A stretch of DNA of 45,624 nt from Alphaproteobacteria bacterium (GTDB lineage: Bacteria; Pseudomonadota; Alphaproteobacteria; UBA2966; CAIVPW01): positions 1 through 45,624 of the forward strand of contig CANKGV010000019.1 in the NCBI GenBank assembly GCA_947481575.1, given 5' to 3'. The notes beneath the pieces were generated by a model. It had not been told where the DNA came from. It saw nothing but the letters and a program-made list of their open reading frames with translations, and ran no database searches. A program made the position numbers and the translations under genes. Shown in pieces: positions 7,741-19,187 of this stretch (the stretch's first letter is position 1; each line of letters starts with the position of its first letter).

Positions 7741-8670
7741 ATGAACGAACCTGTACCCATGACCTCGGCGGGAACCCCGCCGGCTGCCGCCACCGCCGCT
7801 CCGATCATTAAGGACGGCTCGCAAGCGACGTTCGTCGCCGACGTCATCAATGCCTCGCGCGAGGTGCCGGTGATTGTCGACCTGTGGGCGCCGTGGTGCG
7901 GCCCGTGCAAGACCCTTGGGCCGATCCTGGAAAAGGTGGTCACCGCCGCTCGCGGTGCTGTCCGCCTAGTTAAGATCAATGTCGACGAAAGCCCAGAACT
8001 GTCCCGGCAGCTACGGGTTCAGTCGATCCCCGCGGTATACGCATTCAAGAACGGGCAGCCGGTCGATGGCTTCATCGGCGCACTCCCGGAAAGCCAAGTG
8101 AAGGAATTCGTCGCCACCCTGATCGGCGGCGAAGTCGGACCCACGCCCACCGAGGAGATTCTGGCCGAAGCCGACGCGGCGCGCACCGATGGCGACCTCG
8201 CCGCCGCCGCGCAGTTGTATGGCCACGTGGTCAGTACCGAGAGCGGCAACGCCACGGCGCTCGCTGGCCTCGCCCTTTGCTACATCGACACCGGCGACCT
8301 TGAACTGGCGCGCCAGACCCTCAGGTTAGTTCCGCCCGACAAGGCCAACGATGCCGCCGTGCGCTCCGCCGAAGCAGCGTTGTCGCTGAAGGAAAACGCG
8401 AAGCCGGCCAGCGAAGTCGATGGCCTCGCCGCAAAGGTGCAAGCCAACCCCGCCGATCACCAGGCGCGCTTTGACCTCGCCCTCGCGCAGGTCGGGGCCG
8501 GCCTGCGCAGTGAGGCGGTAGACAACCTACTCGAAATCGTTCGGCGCAGCCGCGCGTGGAACGAGGAAGCCGCGCGCAAGCAGCTCGTGACGTTGTTCGA
8601 AGCGTTTGGGGCGAAGGACGAGTTGACCATTTCCGGCCGGCGCCGCTTGTCGTCGCTTCTGTTCACGTGA
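7741..8670 (+). CDS. cnoX: Thioredoxin-domain co-chaperone, CnoX/YbbN family
   Basis: 309 residues. A thioredoxin domain (about 25-130) has VDLWAPWCGPCKTLGP with the complete active site C53-G-P-C56 and the cis-Pro segment QSIPAVYAFK. TPR-like helices follow (about 145-300). In this family the thioredoxin part forms mixed disulfides with oxidation-damaged proteins and the TPR part hands them to GroEL or DnaK; the intact CGPC suggests retained redox activity. The location is cytoplasmic. It is the first gene of a tight rightward run: its TGA overlaps the GTG of the LON-domain gene (GTGA at 8667-8670). The symbol is given by family, with function inferred. Confidence 0.88.
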   Translation: MNEPVPMTSAGTPPAAATAAPIIKDGSQATFVADVINASREVPVIVDLWAPWCGPCKTLGPILEKVVTAARGAVRLVKINVDESPELSRQLRVQSIPAVYAFKNGQPVDGFIGALPESQVKEFVATLIGGEVGPTPTEEILAEADAARTDGDLAAAAQLYGHVVSTESGNATALAGLALCYIDTGDLELARQTLRLVPPDKANDAAVRSAEAALSLKENAKPASEVDGLAAKVQANPADHQARFDLALAQVGAGLRSEAVDNLLEIVRRSRAWNEEAARKQLVTLFEAFGAKDELTISGRRRLSSLLFT

Positions 8671-9311
8671 CCATCGTCCACGCCGACACCCTACCCCGCA
8701 CGCTGCGGCTGTTCCCGCTGGCGGGCGCCCTGCTTTTGCCCCACGGCAACTTGCCGCTGCATATCTTCGAGCCCCGCTACACAGCGATGTTCCAAGATGC
8801 CGAGAGCGACGACGGCCTGATCGGCATGGTCCAGCCGATGGACGACGGACCCAATCCGAAGATCTTCCGGGTCGGTTGCGTCGGTCGCATTGCCAATGAA
8901 ACCGAAGCGCCCGATGGCCGCCGTTTTGTGACCCTGAACGGCGTGTGCCGGTTTGATATCGTAGAAGAGTTGCCGTTGGACGGCGCCGGCTATCGCCGTG
9001 CCTCGGTGCGCTTCGACCGGTTCGCAGACGACCTCGAGGAAGAAGACCCCGCCGCGCTCGATGCGCCGGACCTGCTGGCCTCGCTGCGCACGTACTTCCG
9101 TTCACACGCCTATAGCACCGACTGGGACGGCCTGGAGAAACTTCCGGCACCTGTGGTAGTCAACCTCCTGTCGATGATGTGCCCATTCGCACCGCGCGAG
9201 AAGCAGGCGCTGCTGGAAGCCCCGTCCCTCAGAGAACGAGCCAGCATACTCAATGCCCTCCTTGACCTCGACGCTAAGAGCGGCGGGAAGTCCGCGGGCA
9301 CCCTGCAGTAG
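8667..9311 (+). CDS. LON N-terminal (substrate-binding) domain protein
   Basis: 214 residues from GTG 8667, which overlaps the previous stop by four bases. It begins [28 protein letters not shown], the hallmark LON substrate-binding PUA-like start, with GLIGMVQP and VGCVGRI after it. There is no ATPase or peptidase domain, so it is a stand-alone LON-domain protein, a family widespread in Alphaproteobacteria with unknown biochemical role, possibly in substrate recognition. It sits between CnoX and Trm112, which suggests a protein-quality or translation-related unit. Confidence 0.88.
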   Translation: MTIVHADTLPRTLRLFPLAGALLLPHGNLPLHIFEPRYTAMFQDAESDDGLIGMVQPMDDGPNPKIFRVGCVGRIANETEAPDGRRFVTLNGVCRFDIVEELPLDGAGYRRASVRFDRFADDLEEEDPAALDAPDLLASLRTYFRSHAYSTDWDGLEKLPAPVVVNLLSMMCPFAPREKQALLEAPSLRERASILNALLDLDAKSGGKSAGTLQ

Positions 9312-9316
9312 CAGCG

Positions 9317-9514
9317 ATGACTGAGACTGCCGCCGTCGACCCGAAGCTTCTCGAAATCCTGGTGTGCCCGCTCACCAAGTGTCCGCTGCGCTACGACGTT
9401 GCGCGCCAGGAGCTGATCAGCGACAAGGCGCGGCTTGCTTACCCGATCCGTGACGGCATCCCTATCATGCTGGTCGAAGAAGCACGCAGCCTCGACGGCG
9501 CCGCGGCCCAATGA
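9317..9514 (+). CDS. Trm112 family zinc-ribbon-like protein
   Basis: 65 residues: [17 protein letters not shown] (C17 and C22), then [17 protein letters not shown], the standard Trm112/YcaR pattern. Eukaryotic and archaeal Trm112 activates methyltransferases; short bacterial members are assumed to act similarly. Two of the usual Cys positions are kept, so zinc binding is uncertain. It starts 5 bp after the LON-domain stop, and its TGA overlaps the next ATG (9511-9514). Confidence 0.92.
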   Translation: MTETAAVDPKLLEILVCPLTKCPLRYDVARQELISDKARLAYPIRDGIPIMLVEEARSLDGAAAQ

Positions 9515-9881
9515 CCGCCACCGACGGTGGTGCGCGCCTGCGAGTCACCGAATTGCGGATGCGCCGCGCCGACAAGTTCCTCGATGTCGCGTTTGCCGAT
9601 GGCGCCAAGTTTGAGTTGCCGGCTGAACTGCTGCGGGTGGAGAGCCCATCTGCCGAAGTGAAAGGCCACGGCGGCCCCAAGCGCATCGTCGCAGGCCGCA
9701 GGCATGTCGGCTTCCTCGGCCTGGAGCCGGTCGGCCACTACGCGATCCGCATTCAGTTCGACGACACCCACAACACCGGCTTGTACACGTGGGCCTATCT
9801 CCGCGAGTTGGGCGAACGCCAAACCGAGTTGTGGGACGAGTACCTACGAGCCCTCGCCGGCCACGGACTGAGCCGCGATCC

Positions 9882-9885
<4 letters not shown>
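9511..9885 (+). CDS. DUF971 / gamma-butyrobetaine hydroxylase N-terminal-like protein
   Basis: 124 residues starting at the ATGA overlap with Trm112. The features are [58 protein letters not shown] and YLRELG, typical of the small DUF971 domain also found at the N-terminus of gamma-butyrobetaine hydroxylase. Bacterial stand-alone versions occur near iron-sulfur or quinone genes and their exact role is not established. Its 3' end overlaps by four bases the stop of the convergent UbiH-family gene. Confidence 0.9.
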
Positions 9886-11725
<1,840 letters not shown>

Positions 11726-11734
11726 GAGGGACCC

Positions 11735-13045
11735 ATGAACGGTATTACGAATCGAATGTCGCGGGTGCTTCCTGCCCTAGGTTGGGCGGGGGTGCTGCTC
11801 GCGGCGGCCCCGGCGTTTGCCGCCGACGAACCGAAACTCGACAGCGGCGACACCGCGTGGATGCTGACGTCCACGGCGCTCGTGCTCATGATGACCATTC
11901 CGGGCTTGGCATTGTTCTATGGCGGCATGGTCCGCAAAAAGAACGTGCTTGCTACGGTGATGCAGAGTCTTGCGATCACTGCCTTGGTCACGCTGATCTG
12001 GACCGTGGTGGGCTACAGCCTCGCGTTCACCGAAGGTGGCAGCCTGCTCGGTGGGATGGGCGGGTTCATGTTGGCTGGGATGACTCTCTCCACCACCCAC
12101 TCGCTCGCACCGACTATTCCGGAAAGCGTGTTCGTCTGCTTCCAGATGACGTTCGCAATCATCACCCCGGCGCTCATCGTCGGCTCGATGGCGGAGCGTA
12201 TGAAGTTTTCTGCACTGCTGTGGTTCACTGGCCTGTGGTCCATTCTGGTCTACTCGCCGGTCGCCCACTGGGTGTGGGGCGGCGGCTTCCTGGGCAGCGC
12301 CGGCGTGCTTGATTTCGCTGGCGGCACGGTTGTTCACATCAACGCCGGCATCGCCGGCTTGGTGGCGGCACTGATGCTCGGCAAGCGCATCGGCTACCGC
12401 AAGGAAAACCTGTCTCCGCACAACGTCACGTACACGGTTGTGGGCGCGGCGTTGCTGTGGGTCGGCTGGTTCGGCTTCAACGCCGGTTCGGCGGGGGCCG
12501 CCAACGGCCGCGCTGGTATGGCCATGGCAGTGACGCAAATCGCCACGGCCGCGGCACTGATGGGCTGGATGTTCGCCGAGTGGCTGGTGAACAAGAAGCC
12601 AAGCGTGCTCGGTGCGGCGTCCGGCGCAGTTGCCGGCCTGGTCGCCATCACCCCGGCGTCCGGCTACGTCGGCCCTGGCGGCGCGATCATCATCGGCATC
12701 GCCGCCGGCGTGGTGTGCTTCTGGGCCGCTTCATGGCTGAAGCGTGCGGCCGGTTACGACGACTCGCTGGATGCCTTCGGCGTCCACGCGGTCGGCGGTA
12801 TCGTCGGCGCGCTACTCACCGGCGTGTTTGCCGTGGAGGCGATCGGTGGAACCGGAGGCCTGCTGGAAGGCAACGCCGGCCAAGTGATGAAGCAGGCCTA
12901 TGGCGTCATCGTCACCCTGCTCTACAGCGGTGTCGCGAGCTGGATCATCCTGTTCGTGCTCAAGGCGACCATCGGCATCCGTGTCGAGGAAACCCAAGAG
13001 CGCGAAGGACTGGATATCTCTCTACACGGCGAAAGCGTCGTCTAA
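11735..13045 (+). CDS. amtB: Ammonium transporter AmtB
   Basis: 436 residues. It has a cleavable signal peptide (to about AFA, residue 29), then eleven predicted membrane helices. Conserved features are TALVLMMTIPGLALFYGGMVR, the first pore His in VVHINAGIAGLVAAL, and the second in FGVHAVGGIVGALLTG. It conducts ammonia/ammonium across the inner membrane as a trimer gated by GlnK. A strong RBS (GGAGGG) lies between the glnK stop and the ATG. Transcription probably ends at the hairpin at 13072-13105. Confidence 0.96.
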   Translation: MNGITNRMSRVLPALGWAGVLLAAAPAFAADEPKLDSGDTAWMLTSTALVLMMTIPGLALFYGGMVRKKNVLATVMQSLAITALVTLIWTVVGYSLAFTEGGSLLGGMGGFMLAGMTLSTTHSLAPTIPESVFVCFQMTFAIITPALIVGSMAERMKFSALLWFTGLWSILVYSPVAHWVWGGGFLGSAGVLDFAGGTVVHINAGIAGLVAALMLGKRIGYRKENLSPHNVTYTVVGAALLWVGWFGFNAGSAGAANGRAGMAMAVTQIATAAALMGWMFAEWLVNKKPSVLGAASGAVAGLVAITPASGYVGPGGAIIIGIAAGVVCFWAASWLKRAAGYDDSLDAFGVHAVGGIVGALLTGVFAVEAIGGTGGLLEGNAGQVMKQAYGVIVTLLYSGVASWIILFVLKATIGIRVEETQEREGLDISLHGESVV

Positions 13046-13071
13046 GCCTTCTAAGTCGATCCCCATGGCGG

Positions 13072-13105
13072 CGGGCCGGGCACAATTGCCCGGCCCGTTT
13101 CGTTT
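13072..13105 (+). terminator. Rho-independent terminator after amtB
   Basis: The perfect 11-bp stem CGGGCCGGGCA / TGCCCGGCCCG with loop CAAT is followed by TTTCGTTT. It lies 26 bp after the amtB stop. Confidence 0.88.
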
Positions 13106-13163
13106 GAGCGGCACAGACCTTCAGCGCCTTCCTTTTTGCCCGTGCCAGCCATATGTTCCGCGG

Positions 13164-14399
13164 ATGACCGGCGCAGGGCCCCGGCCCGTTCCTACTCACA
13201 CCGCGAATGCGACCCTCAACCAGCGCCTAGCCGCGCTCGGCGACGGCCCGTTCCGCCGCCTCGACCTGCTGCTAGCGGGCGTTACCCCCGCGCCGAACCG
13301 CAAGGTGCTGGATTTCGCGCTGGGCGAGCCACGTCACCCGTTTCCCGCCTCGGTCGCACGCCTCATCCAAGACCGCCAGGCCGATTGGGGGCGCTATCCG
13401 CCCATGAAGGGCACAGCCGAATTCCTGAGCGCGGTCGCGAGTTGGCTGGAGCGCCGCTACCGCCTGATCCCCGGGACCGTCAATCCGACGACCAACGTGG
13501 CGCCGATTGCCGGTAGCCGCGAGGGCTTGTTCCTGATCGCCCAGGTCGTGGTTCCGGCCCAATCCGAACACCGGCCGGTGGTGTTGCTCCCCAATCCCTA
13601 CTACGTCGCGTATGCGGGAGCGGCCGTGGGCTCGGGCGGCGAACCAGTGTTTGTCCCGGCCACGGCCGAATCCGGGCATCTACCCGACTATTTCTCACTC
13701 CCCCGGGAGGTGCTGGAGCGCACCGCCCTGTGCTACCTGTGCTCCCCGGCCAATCCCCAAGGGGTGTTCGCCGACGCGTCCTATTTGCGCCGCCTGATCG
13801 CCTTGGCGCGCGAATATGGGTTCATCCTGGCGGTCGACGAGTGCTACGCCGAGATTTACGACCGCCACGCTCCCATCGGCGCCCTAGAAGTATGCGCCCA
13901 AGAGTCTGGGGGGTTCGACAACGTGCTGGTGTTCCACTCACTGTCCAAGCGCTCCAGCGTTCCCGGCCTGCGCTCTGGGTTTGTCGCCGGGGATCCCCGG
14001 GCAATCGCTGAATTTTTGCGCTTCCGGGCCTATAGCGCGCCAACAGTGCCGCTTCCGGTACTGGCGGCGTCGGCCGCATTGTGGGACGATGATCGTCACG
14101 TGGTTGAGACGCGCGATTCGTATCGTGCGAAGTTCGACCAGGCCGAGCGGGCGCTCGGCAACCGATTCGGCTTCCGTCGGCCGGACGGCACGTTCTTTTT
14201 GTGGTTGAACGTGAGAAATGGTGAGGCGGCGGCGCGGCAGCTTTGGGCAGATGCCGCGCTGAGAGTGATGCCGGGTGCGTACCTGGGCTACGGCGAAGGA
14301 CCGGACAATCCGGGAGCGCCGTACGTACGCGTGGCACTGGTGGACGATTTGGCAGCCACGGCCGATGCCGTGGCGCGAATCGCCGCCACGCTGTCGTAA
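13164..14399 (+). CDS. PLP-dependent aminotransferase class I/II, DapC-like
   Basis: 411 residues from ATG 13164. Fold-type I features are: LDFALGEPRHPFP; APIAGSREGLFLIAQVV; the Asn/Pro motif LPNPYY; CSPANPQGV; AVDECYAEIY, the PLP-ring Asp; and SLSKRS with the Schiff-base Lys 262. The C-terminal YVRVALV contains the substrate-carboxylate Arg. It most resembles N-succinyl-diaminopimelate aminotransferases of Alphaproteobacteria (lysine/peptidoglycan precursor route), but substrate specificity is not readable. It sits just upstream of ftsK. Confidence 0.85.
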   Translation: MTGAGPRPVPTHTANATLNQRLAALGDGPFRRLDLLLAGVTPAPNRKVLDFALGEPRHPFPASVARLIQDRQADWGRYPPMKGTAEFLSAVASWLERRYRLIPGTVNPTTNVAPIAGSREGLFLIAQVVVPAQSEHRPVVLLPNPYYVAYAGAAVGSGGEPVFVPATAESGHLPDYFSLPREVLERTALCYLCSPANPQGVFADASYLRRLIALAREYGFILAVDECYAEIYDRHAPIGALEVCAQESGGFDNVLVFHSLSKRSSVPGLRSGFVAGDPRAIAEFLRFRAYSAPTVPLPVLAASAALWDDDRHVVETRDSYRAKFDQAERALGNRFGFRRPDGTFFLWLNVRNGEAAARQLWADAALRVMPGAYLGYGEGPDNPGAPYVRVALVDDLAATADAVARIAATLS

Positions 14400-14483
14400 C
14401 GGCATCTGATACGACCGCCGGGTTCACCACCGGCAAGCACAATCGGGGGGAATGGACTAGGCGACGGAGCAAGACCGCGGCCG

Positions 14484-16877
14484 ATGACTGAACAGATTCG
14501 CGAACGCGGCCGTGCCGTGCTCCCGCAGGGAGCCCACGAGTTCCTGCGCCACCGTGCCCTCGAAGCGGGTGGACTAGTGCTCGCCGTTACCGGCGTGCTG
14601 CTGGCTGTGGCGCTAGCGAGCTATCACCCCGATGACCCCAGCTGGAACAATGCCTCGTCGCAGGCCCCCGCCAACATTGTCGGCTTTCCTGGCGCCTACA
14701 GCGCGGACATCCTACTGCAGACCCTGGGGCTCGCGGCGGCGCTCGTACCGTTCCTGCTCACGTCGTGGGCATGGCGCTTGTTTTCCCACCAAGGCCTGCC
14801 GCGCGTTTGGCTGAAGCTGACCCTGGTGCCATTCGCGCTGTTGTTCGCCGCAGGCCTCGCTGCGTCATTCTCCAAACCGGCGTTCCTGCCCCTGCCTGGC
14901 GGCCTTGGCGGCGTGTTGGGCGGTTTTCTCTATAGTAACACTGCTGAACTCGGCGAACGGTTTGCGCCCCAGGTGCCGGCGTTCGCTTGGGCGATCCTGC
15001 TGGGCGCGCTTGCGCTGGCGGCCATCGCCGCCAGCTTCGGCCTCCATTGGCGCGATTGGCGCCGGATCGCGGGTGCGCCGTTGTCGATCGTGCGCGCCAG
15101 CACTTCGCTGCCGTTGCGCTTGATCCCGAATATCGTGGCGCGCGCATCCGCCGCTCGCGATCAATGGGCCCCGGTGCCGTTGCGTGCCGAGCCGAAGTTG
15201 CTGGACAACGGCCGCGGCGACCCGCCGCTGCGCGAACGCCGTCGTACCGCCATTCCAGTGCGTCCGCCGACGCCCGAAGAGTCGCCACGCGTGGTCAACA
15301 AAGTCTCGCCCAAGATCCGCACCAGCAAGCGCGCCAAGGCCGAAGCCGAGCCGACGCTAAACCTGGGCACCGACGAGGGCTTCCAGTTGCCCCCGCTGTC
15401 GCTGCTGCAGGCGGTCACCGGCCGCCGCGCGCAAAGCGTCAGCAATGCCGCGCTCGAGCAGAATGCACGGTTGCTGGAAACCGTCCTCGGAGAGTTCGGC
15501 GTCCATGGCGAGATCGCCGCTGTCCACCCGGGCCCGGTGGTCACCCGCTATGAGCTGGAGCCGGCGCCCGGCACCAAGACCTCGCGCGTGATCGGGTTGG
15601 CCGATGATATCGCCCGCTCGATGAGTGCCCTGTCGGCCCGTGTCTCTGTCGTGCCGGGGCAGAACCGCATCGGCATCGAACTTCCCAACGCCGACCGCGA
15701 GACGGTGTTCCTCAAGGAACTGCTGTCGACGCCGGAGTACGAGACCACCTCGGGCCGCCTGTCGCTGGCCCTCGGCAAGAACATCGCCGGCGAGCCGGTG
15801 GTAGCCGACCTCGCGCGCATGCCGCACTTGCTGATCGCTGGCACCACCGGTTCCGGCAAGTCGGTCGCGGTCAACACGATGATCTTGTCGCTGCTGTACC
15901 GGCTGACCCCATCGCAGTGCCGGTTGATCATGATCGACCCGAAGATGCTGGAGCTCTCGGTCTATGACGGCATCCCGCATTTGCTCACGCCGGTGGTCAC
16001 CGAGCCGGGCAAGGCCGTCGTCGCGCTCAAGTGGGTCGTGCGCGAGATGCAGAACCGCTACCGCTCGATGTCGCGGTTGGGTGTGCGCAACGTCGCGGGC
16101 TACAACGAAAAGATCGCTGAGGCGATCGCTAGTGGCGAGCGTCCCAAGCGCACGGTGCAGACCGGCTATGACCCGGCGACCGGCGAGCCGACCTACGAAG
16201 AGCAGATGCTCGAACTGGAACCGATGCCGTTCATCGTCGTCGTCGTCGACGAAATGGCCGACCTGATGATGGTCGCGGGCAAGGACGTGGAAGCGGCGAT
16301 CCAGCGCCTGTCGCAGATGGCGCGCGCGGCCGGCATCCACTTGATCATGGCGACCCAGCGGCCGTCAGTGGACGTGATCACCGGCACCATCAAGGCGAAC
16401 TTCCCGACCCGCATCAGCTTCCAAGTCACGTCGAAGATCGACAGCCGCACCATCCTGAACGAACAGGGGGCGGAACAACTGTTGGGCCAAGGCGACATGC
16501 TGCTGTTAGAGGCCGGCGGCCGCATCCAGCGCGTGCATGGACCATTCGTCTCGGACCAGGAAGTCGAACGCGTGGTCGCGGCGCTGAAGCGCCAGGGCTC
16601 GCCGTCGTACCTGGAGGAAGTCACCGCCGAGCCGGAAGTTGATCCCGACGCCGTCGGCGCCCCTGCCAGCGGCGGGGAGACGGACGAGTTGTATGACCAA
16701 GCGGTCTCGATCGTGCTGCGCGAGCAGCGCGCCAGCACGAGCTTCGTCCAGCGTCATTTGCAGATCGGCTACAACCGCGCCGCACGCTTGATCGAACGCA
16801 TGGAGGCCGAAGGTGTTGTCAGCGGCCCCGATCGTGTCGGCAAGCGTGAAGTGTTGCCCAACGGCGGCGGCGTATGA
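14484..16877 (+). CDS. ftsK: DNA translocase FtsK
   Basis: 797 residues. The N-terminus has four membrane helices (about 28-50, 75-95, 110-130, 160-185) anchoring it at the septum. A Pro/Arg-rich linker follows, then the motor: alpha domain QNARLLETVLGEFGVHGEI, Walker A GTTGSGKS at 453-460, Walker B VVVVDEMADL with D589, and MATQRPSVDVITG. The C-terminal gamma winged helix (DELYDQAVSIVLREQ ... VQRHLQIGYNRAARLIERME) reads KOPS sequences. It pumps DNA and activates XerCD dimer resolution at division. Its stop overlaps lolA by four bases. Confidence 0.96.
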   Translation: MTEQIRERGRAVLPQGAHEFLRHRALEAGGLVLAVTGVLLAVALASYHPDDPSWNNASSQAPANIVGFPGAYSADILLQTLGLAAALVPFLLTSWAWRLFSHQGLPRVWLKLTLVPFALLFAAGLAASFSKPAFLPLPGGLGGVLGGFLYSNTAELGERFAPQVPAFAWAILLGALALAAIAASFGLHWRDWRRIAGAPLSIVRASTSLPLRLIPNIVARASAARDQWAPVPLRAEPKLLDNGRGDPPLRERRRTAIPVRPPTPEESPRVVNKVSPKIRTSKRAKAEAEPTLNLGTDEGFQLPPLSLLQAVTGRRAQSVSNAALEQNARLLETVLGEFGVHGEIAAVHPGPVVTRYELEPAPGTKTSRVIGLADDIARSMSALSARVSVVPGQNRIGIELPNADRETVFLKELLSTPEYETTSGRLSLALGKNIAGEPVVADLARMPHLLIAGTTGSGKSVAVNTMILSLLYRLTPSQCRLIMIDPKMLELSVYDGIPHLLTPVVTEPGKAVVALKWVVREMQNRYRSMSRLGVRNVAGYNEKIAEAIASGERPKRTVQTGYDPATGEPTYEEQMLELEPMPFIVVVVDEMADLMMVAGKDVEAAIQRLSQMARAAGIHLIMATQRPSVDVITGTIKANFPTRISFQVTSKIDSRTILNEQGAEQLLGQGDMLLLEAGGRIQRVHGPFVSDQEVERVVAALKRQGSPSYLEEVTAEPEVDPDAVGAPASGGETDELYDQAVSIVLREQRASTSFVQRHLQIGYNRAARLIERMEAEGVVSGPDRVGKREVLPNGGGV

Positions 16878-17506
16878 CCCACACCCGCCGAACCGCACTG
16901 CAGCTGATCACCGCTGCGGTTGCCGCCACGTTGGCGGCTCCGGCACGAGCGGAGCTAGCGGCGCCCGACAAAGCCGACGTCGCGCGCGCCGAGCAGTACC
17001 TCAACGGAATCACCACCATGAAGGCGCGGTTCATCCAGATCGGCCCGAAGGGCGAGATCGCCGAGGGGCTGTTCTACCTCGCGCGTCCCGGCAAGCTGCG
17101 GTTTGAGTACGACCCGCCGGCCCCTGCCCTAGTCGTCGCCGACGGCATTCGCCTGGTGTTCTATGACCGCGAACTGGACCAGGTGACGGCGTGGCCGGTG
17201 GGGGCGACACCGCTGGCGCCCCTGCTCGCACGCACCGTCGACTTCACCGCGAACGGATTTGCCCAGTCTGTGGCACGCGATCCCGGTGTGCTGCGTGTGA
17301 CGCTGATCGATCCCGGCCGCCCGCGCGAAGGGTCATTGACCCTGGTGTTCCAGGACAAGCCGTTGGAGCTGCGCCAGTGGGTGGTCCTCGACGCCCAAGG
17401 CCTGAACACCGTGGTCGCGCTGTCGGACACGCAAATCAATCCGCCGCTCGAAGCGGGACTGTTCGTGTTCTCGGACGACACCCACTCGGGGATGAAGCGG
17501 AACTAA
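16874..17506 (+). CDS. lolA: Outer-membrane lipoprotein carrier protein LolA
   Basis: 210 residues. The signal peptide (about 1-26, ending PARA) has a twin-Arg pair THTRRTALQL, so Tat or Sec export is possible. The mature protein shows the LolA pattern YLNGITTMKARFIQIGPKG, FYLARPGKLRFEYDPP and VVADGIRLVFYDRELDQV. It ferries lipoproteins from LolCDE to the outer membrane through the periplasm. It is coupled to ftsK by an ATGA overlap, and its 3' end overlaps the stop of the convergent heparinase-like gene. Confidence 0.92.
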   Translation: MTHTRRTALQLITAAVAATLAAPARAELAAPDKADVARAEQYLNGITTMKARFIQIGPKGEIAEGLFYLARPGKLRFEYDPPAPALVVADGIRLVFYDRELDQVTAWPVGATPLAPLLARTVDFTANGFAQSVARDPGVLRVTLIDPGRPREGSLTLVFQDKPLELRQWVVLDAQGLNTVVALSDTQINPPLEAGLFVFSDDTHSGMKRN

Positions 17507-19134
17507 GTTCCTTCGACCCGGGCGAAAGCCCATTTGACCATCGCGCCGGTGGGCGCGGCCGATCCGGAAATCACGATCTGCTCGGCGCGCCGGGTCTCGC
17601 CGGGCCGGCCCAGGTACACGCTTTCCTCCAACGACAGCAGGCCGCCAGCGGCGCGGAAGCGCCAGCCGGAGCCGCCGGGCAGGCGCAGCAAGGCGCCATC
17701 GGGCACCAGCGAAACTTGCACGTCCGGGTGCAGGTGGAAGCGGACGGTGAACACCGTCTCTTTGCCGCCGCCCGGGCCTTCCAGCACGTCTTCGCCGCGG
17801 AAGGTGGTGCCGTCGGCGGAGAGGTAGACGCGGCGGCGATGGATCAGACCGAACCGGCGCACGTAGCCGTCGTGGGCCGCATCCAGCCACGTGTTGCCGA
17901 GGTCTTCTTGCCGCTTCACGGCGACAGTGCCGGGGCGTTCGCCCAAGCCGGCGGGCAGAATCTCGGCGGAGTTCTGGTCGCCCAGCACCAGGGTGGAATG
18001 GGCGGCAGTCGAGCAGCTGGCGGGGCGCCAGTTGGCGCCGGGGCGGTGGCCGCAGTTCACCACCAAGCGTTCGCGGCCGACGCTGAGTTCGAAGGCGAGC
18101 GTGCCGGCGTGGGCGTCGGCGTCGTAGGGCGGCGGCGGCGGCGGCGAACCCGCGTCGAGCAGCACCAGGGTTGCGGCACCGGCCAGGCGCTCGTAGCCGC
18201 CTTGGGGCACGGCGGCGAGCGGGCGCACCTTGGCGACGACCGCGGAGAGAGTCTCTGCGACGACGCCGCGTTCTTCTTCCTGGCTGCCGTGGAACAGGGC
18301 GAGGCCGCCGTCGCCGTGGCGGAACAGGCCGAGCACCGGCGCCATGCGTTCGATGGCGCCGCGCACCGGCAGCGGCACCGGCAGCTTGGCCGCCTCGCGC
18401 GCGGCGGCGATCCACACCAACTCGCGCAACAGAGCGAGCTGGTCGGAGGGGTCGCGGCTGGCGACGCAGCCGTCGTCGAACACCTGGTGGGTCAGTTCCG
18501 CTTCGAGGCCGTCGATGACGCGGGCGACGCGGCGGCTGCTGCCGCCGAACATGGCGTCGTAGGCGAGCAGGCCGCCGAGGGCGGACACGGTGCCGACACC
18601 GGCGGGCGCCAACTCGCGCGCGCGCCACAGGTGGCGGGCTTGGGCGTCCATCGAAATGAGGAAGCGGTGCTGGAAGGCGCTGTCGGCGCCGTCGAGCAGG
18701 AAGTCGGCGTGGCCGGTCCAGGCGAGCAGGCGCGCCCCCACGACATCCGGGCGCCAGGCGACCGGATGCCAAGTGGAGTAAGCATCGATCCAGGTGCGGA
18801 CCAGCTCGCGCGCGCCTTCCCGAGACGCGGCGCCGCCGTCGGCGCGGAAGTCGCGCAGCCAGACGAACGACGAGGCCTCGGCCTGCCACGCGATGGGCGG
18901 CACGGTCTGGCCCCACGGCGGGCGGTTGAACAACTGGACTTCGGAGCCGGCAAACCGGTAGCGGCCCTGGAACAGGGCGTTGGCGCGGGCCGGGTCGCCG
19001 TGCCACGGATCGGTGCCGGCGCCGACGGCGACGCGCTCGCGGCCGCGCAGCAGGTGGCGGTAGAGCGGCGAGCGGAAGAGGCGCTGAAACAGACGCGCGC
19101 GCAGGCTGGTGGACCCAGGGGTGCGTCTGCGCAT
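17503..19134 (-). CDS. Heparinase II/III-family protein
   Basis: 543 residues from ATG 19134. A TTG at 19191, overlapping the rpe stop as TTGA, is an alternative that adds 19 residues. An alpha-helical toroid region (residues of about 60-330) is followed by a beta-rich heparinase II/III C-terminal domain with GGYERLAGAATLVLLDAG, NCGHRPG and AHSTLVLGD. The family includes polysaccharide lyases. Alphaproteobacterial members sit next to rsmB-rpe and are of unproven substrate, possibly a uronic-acid envelope polymer. No signal peptide is evident. It is the third gene of a leftward rsmB-rpe unit. The C-terminal end is shared convergently with lolA. Confidence 0.85.
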   Translation of the reverse strand: MRRRTPGSTSLRARLFQRLFRSPLYRHLLRGRERVAVGAGTDPWHGDPARANALFQGRYRFAGSEVQLFNRPPWGQTVPPIAWQAEASSFVWLRDFRADGGAASREGARELVRTWIDAYSTWHPVAWRPDVVGARLLAWTGHADFLLDGADSAFQHRFLISMDAQARHLWRARELAPAGVGTVSALGGLLAYDAMFGGSSRRVARVIDGLEAELTHQVFDDGCVASRDPSDQLALLRELVWIAAAREAAKLPVPLPVRGAIERMAPVLGLFRHGDGGLALFHGSQEEERGVVAETLSAVVAKVRPLAAVPQGGYERLAGAATLVLLDAGSPPPPPPYDADAHAGTLAFELSVGRERLVVNCGHRPGANWRPASCSTAAHSTLVLGDQNSAEILPAGLGERPGTVAVKRQEDLGNTWLDAAHDGYVRRFGLIHRRRVYLSADGTTFRGEDVLEGPGGGKETVFTVRFHLHPDVQVSLVPDGALLRLPGGSGWRFRAAGGLLSLEESVYLGRPGETRRAEQIVISGSAAPTGAMVKWAFARVEGT

Positions 19135-19187
19135 CGTTCGTGCCGCTGAATGCCCGGGACTAGAGGGTCCGCCGGGCGCGGTCAGGC

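Noticed and set aside
17191-19149. A 650-codon plus-strand frame across the heparinase-like gene
   Set aside because: It is compositionally biased (Gln, Gly, Ala, Arg) and has no domain; the minus-strand frame has recognisable heparinase II/III sequence.
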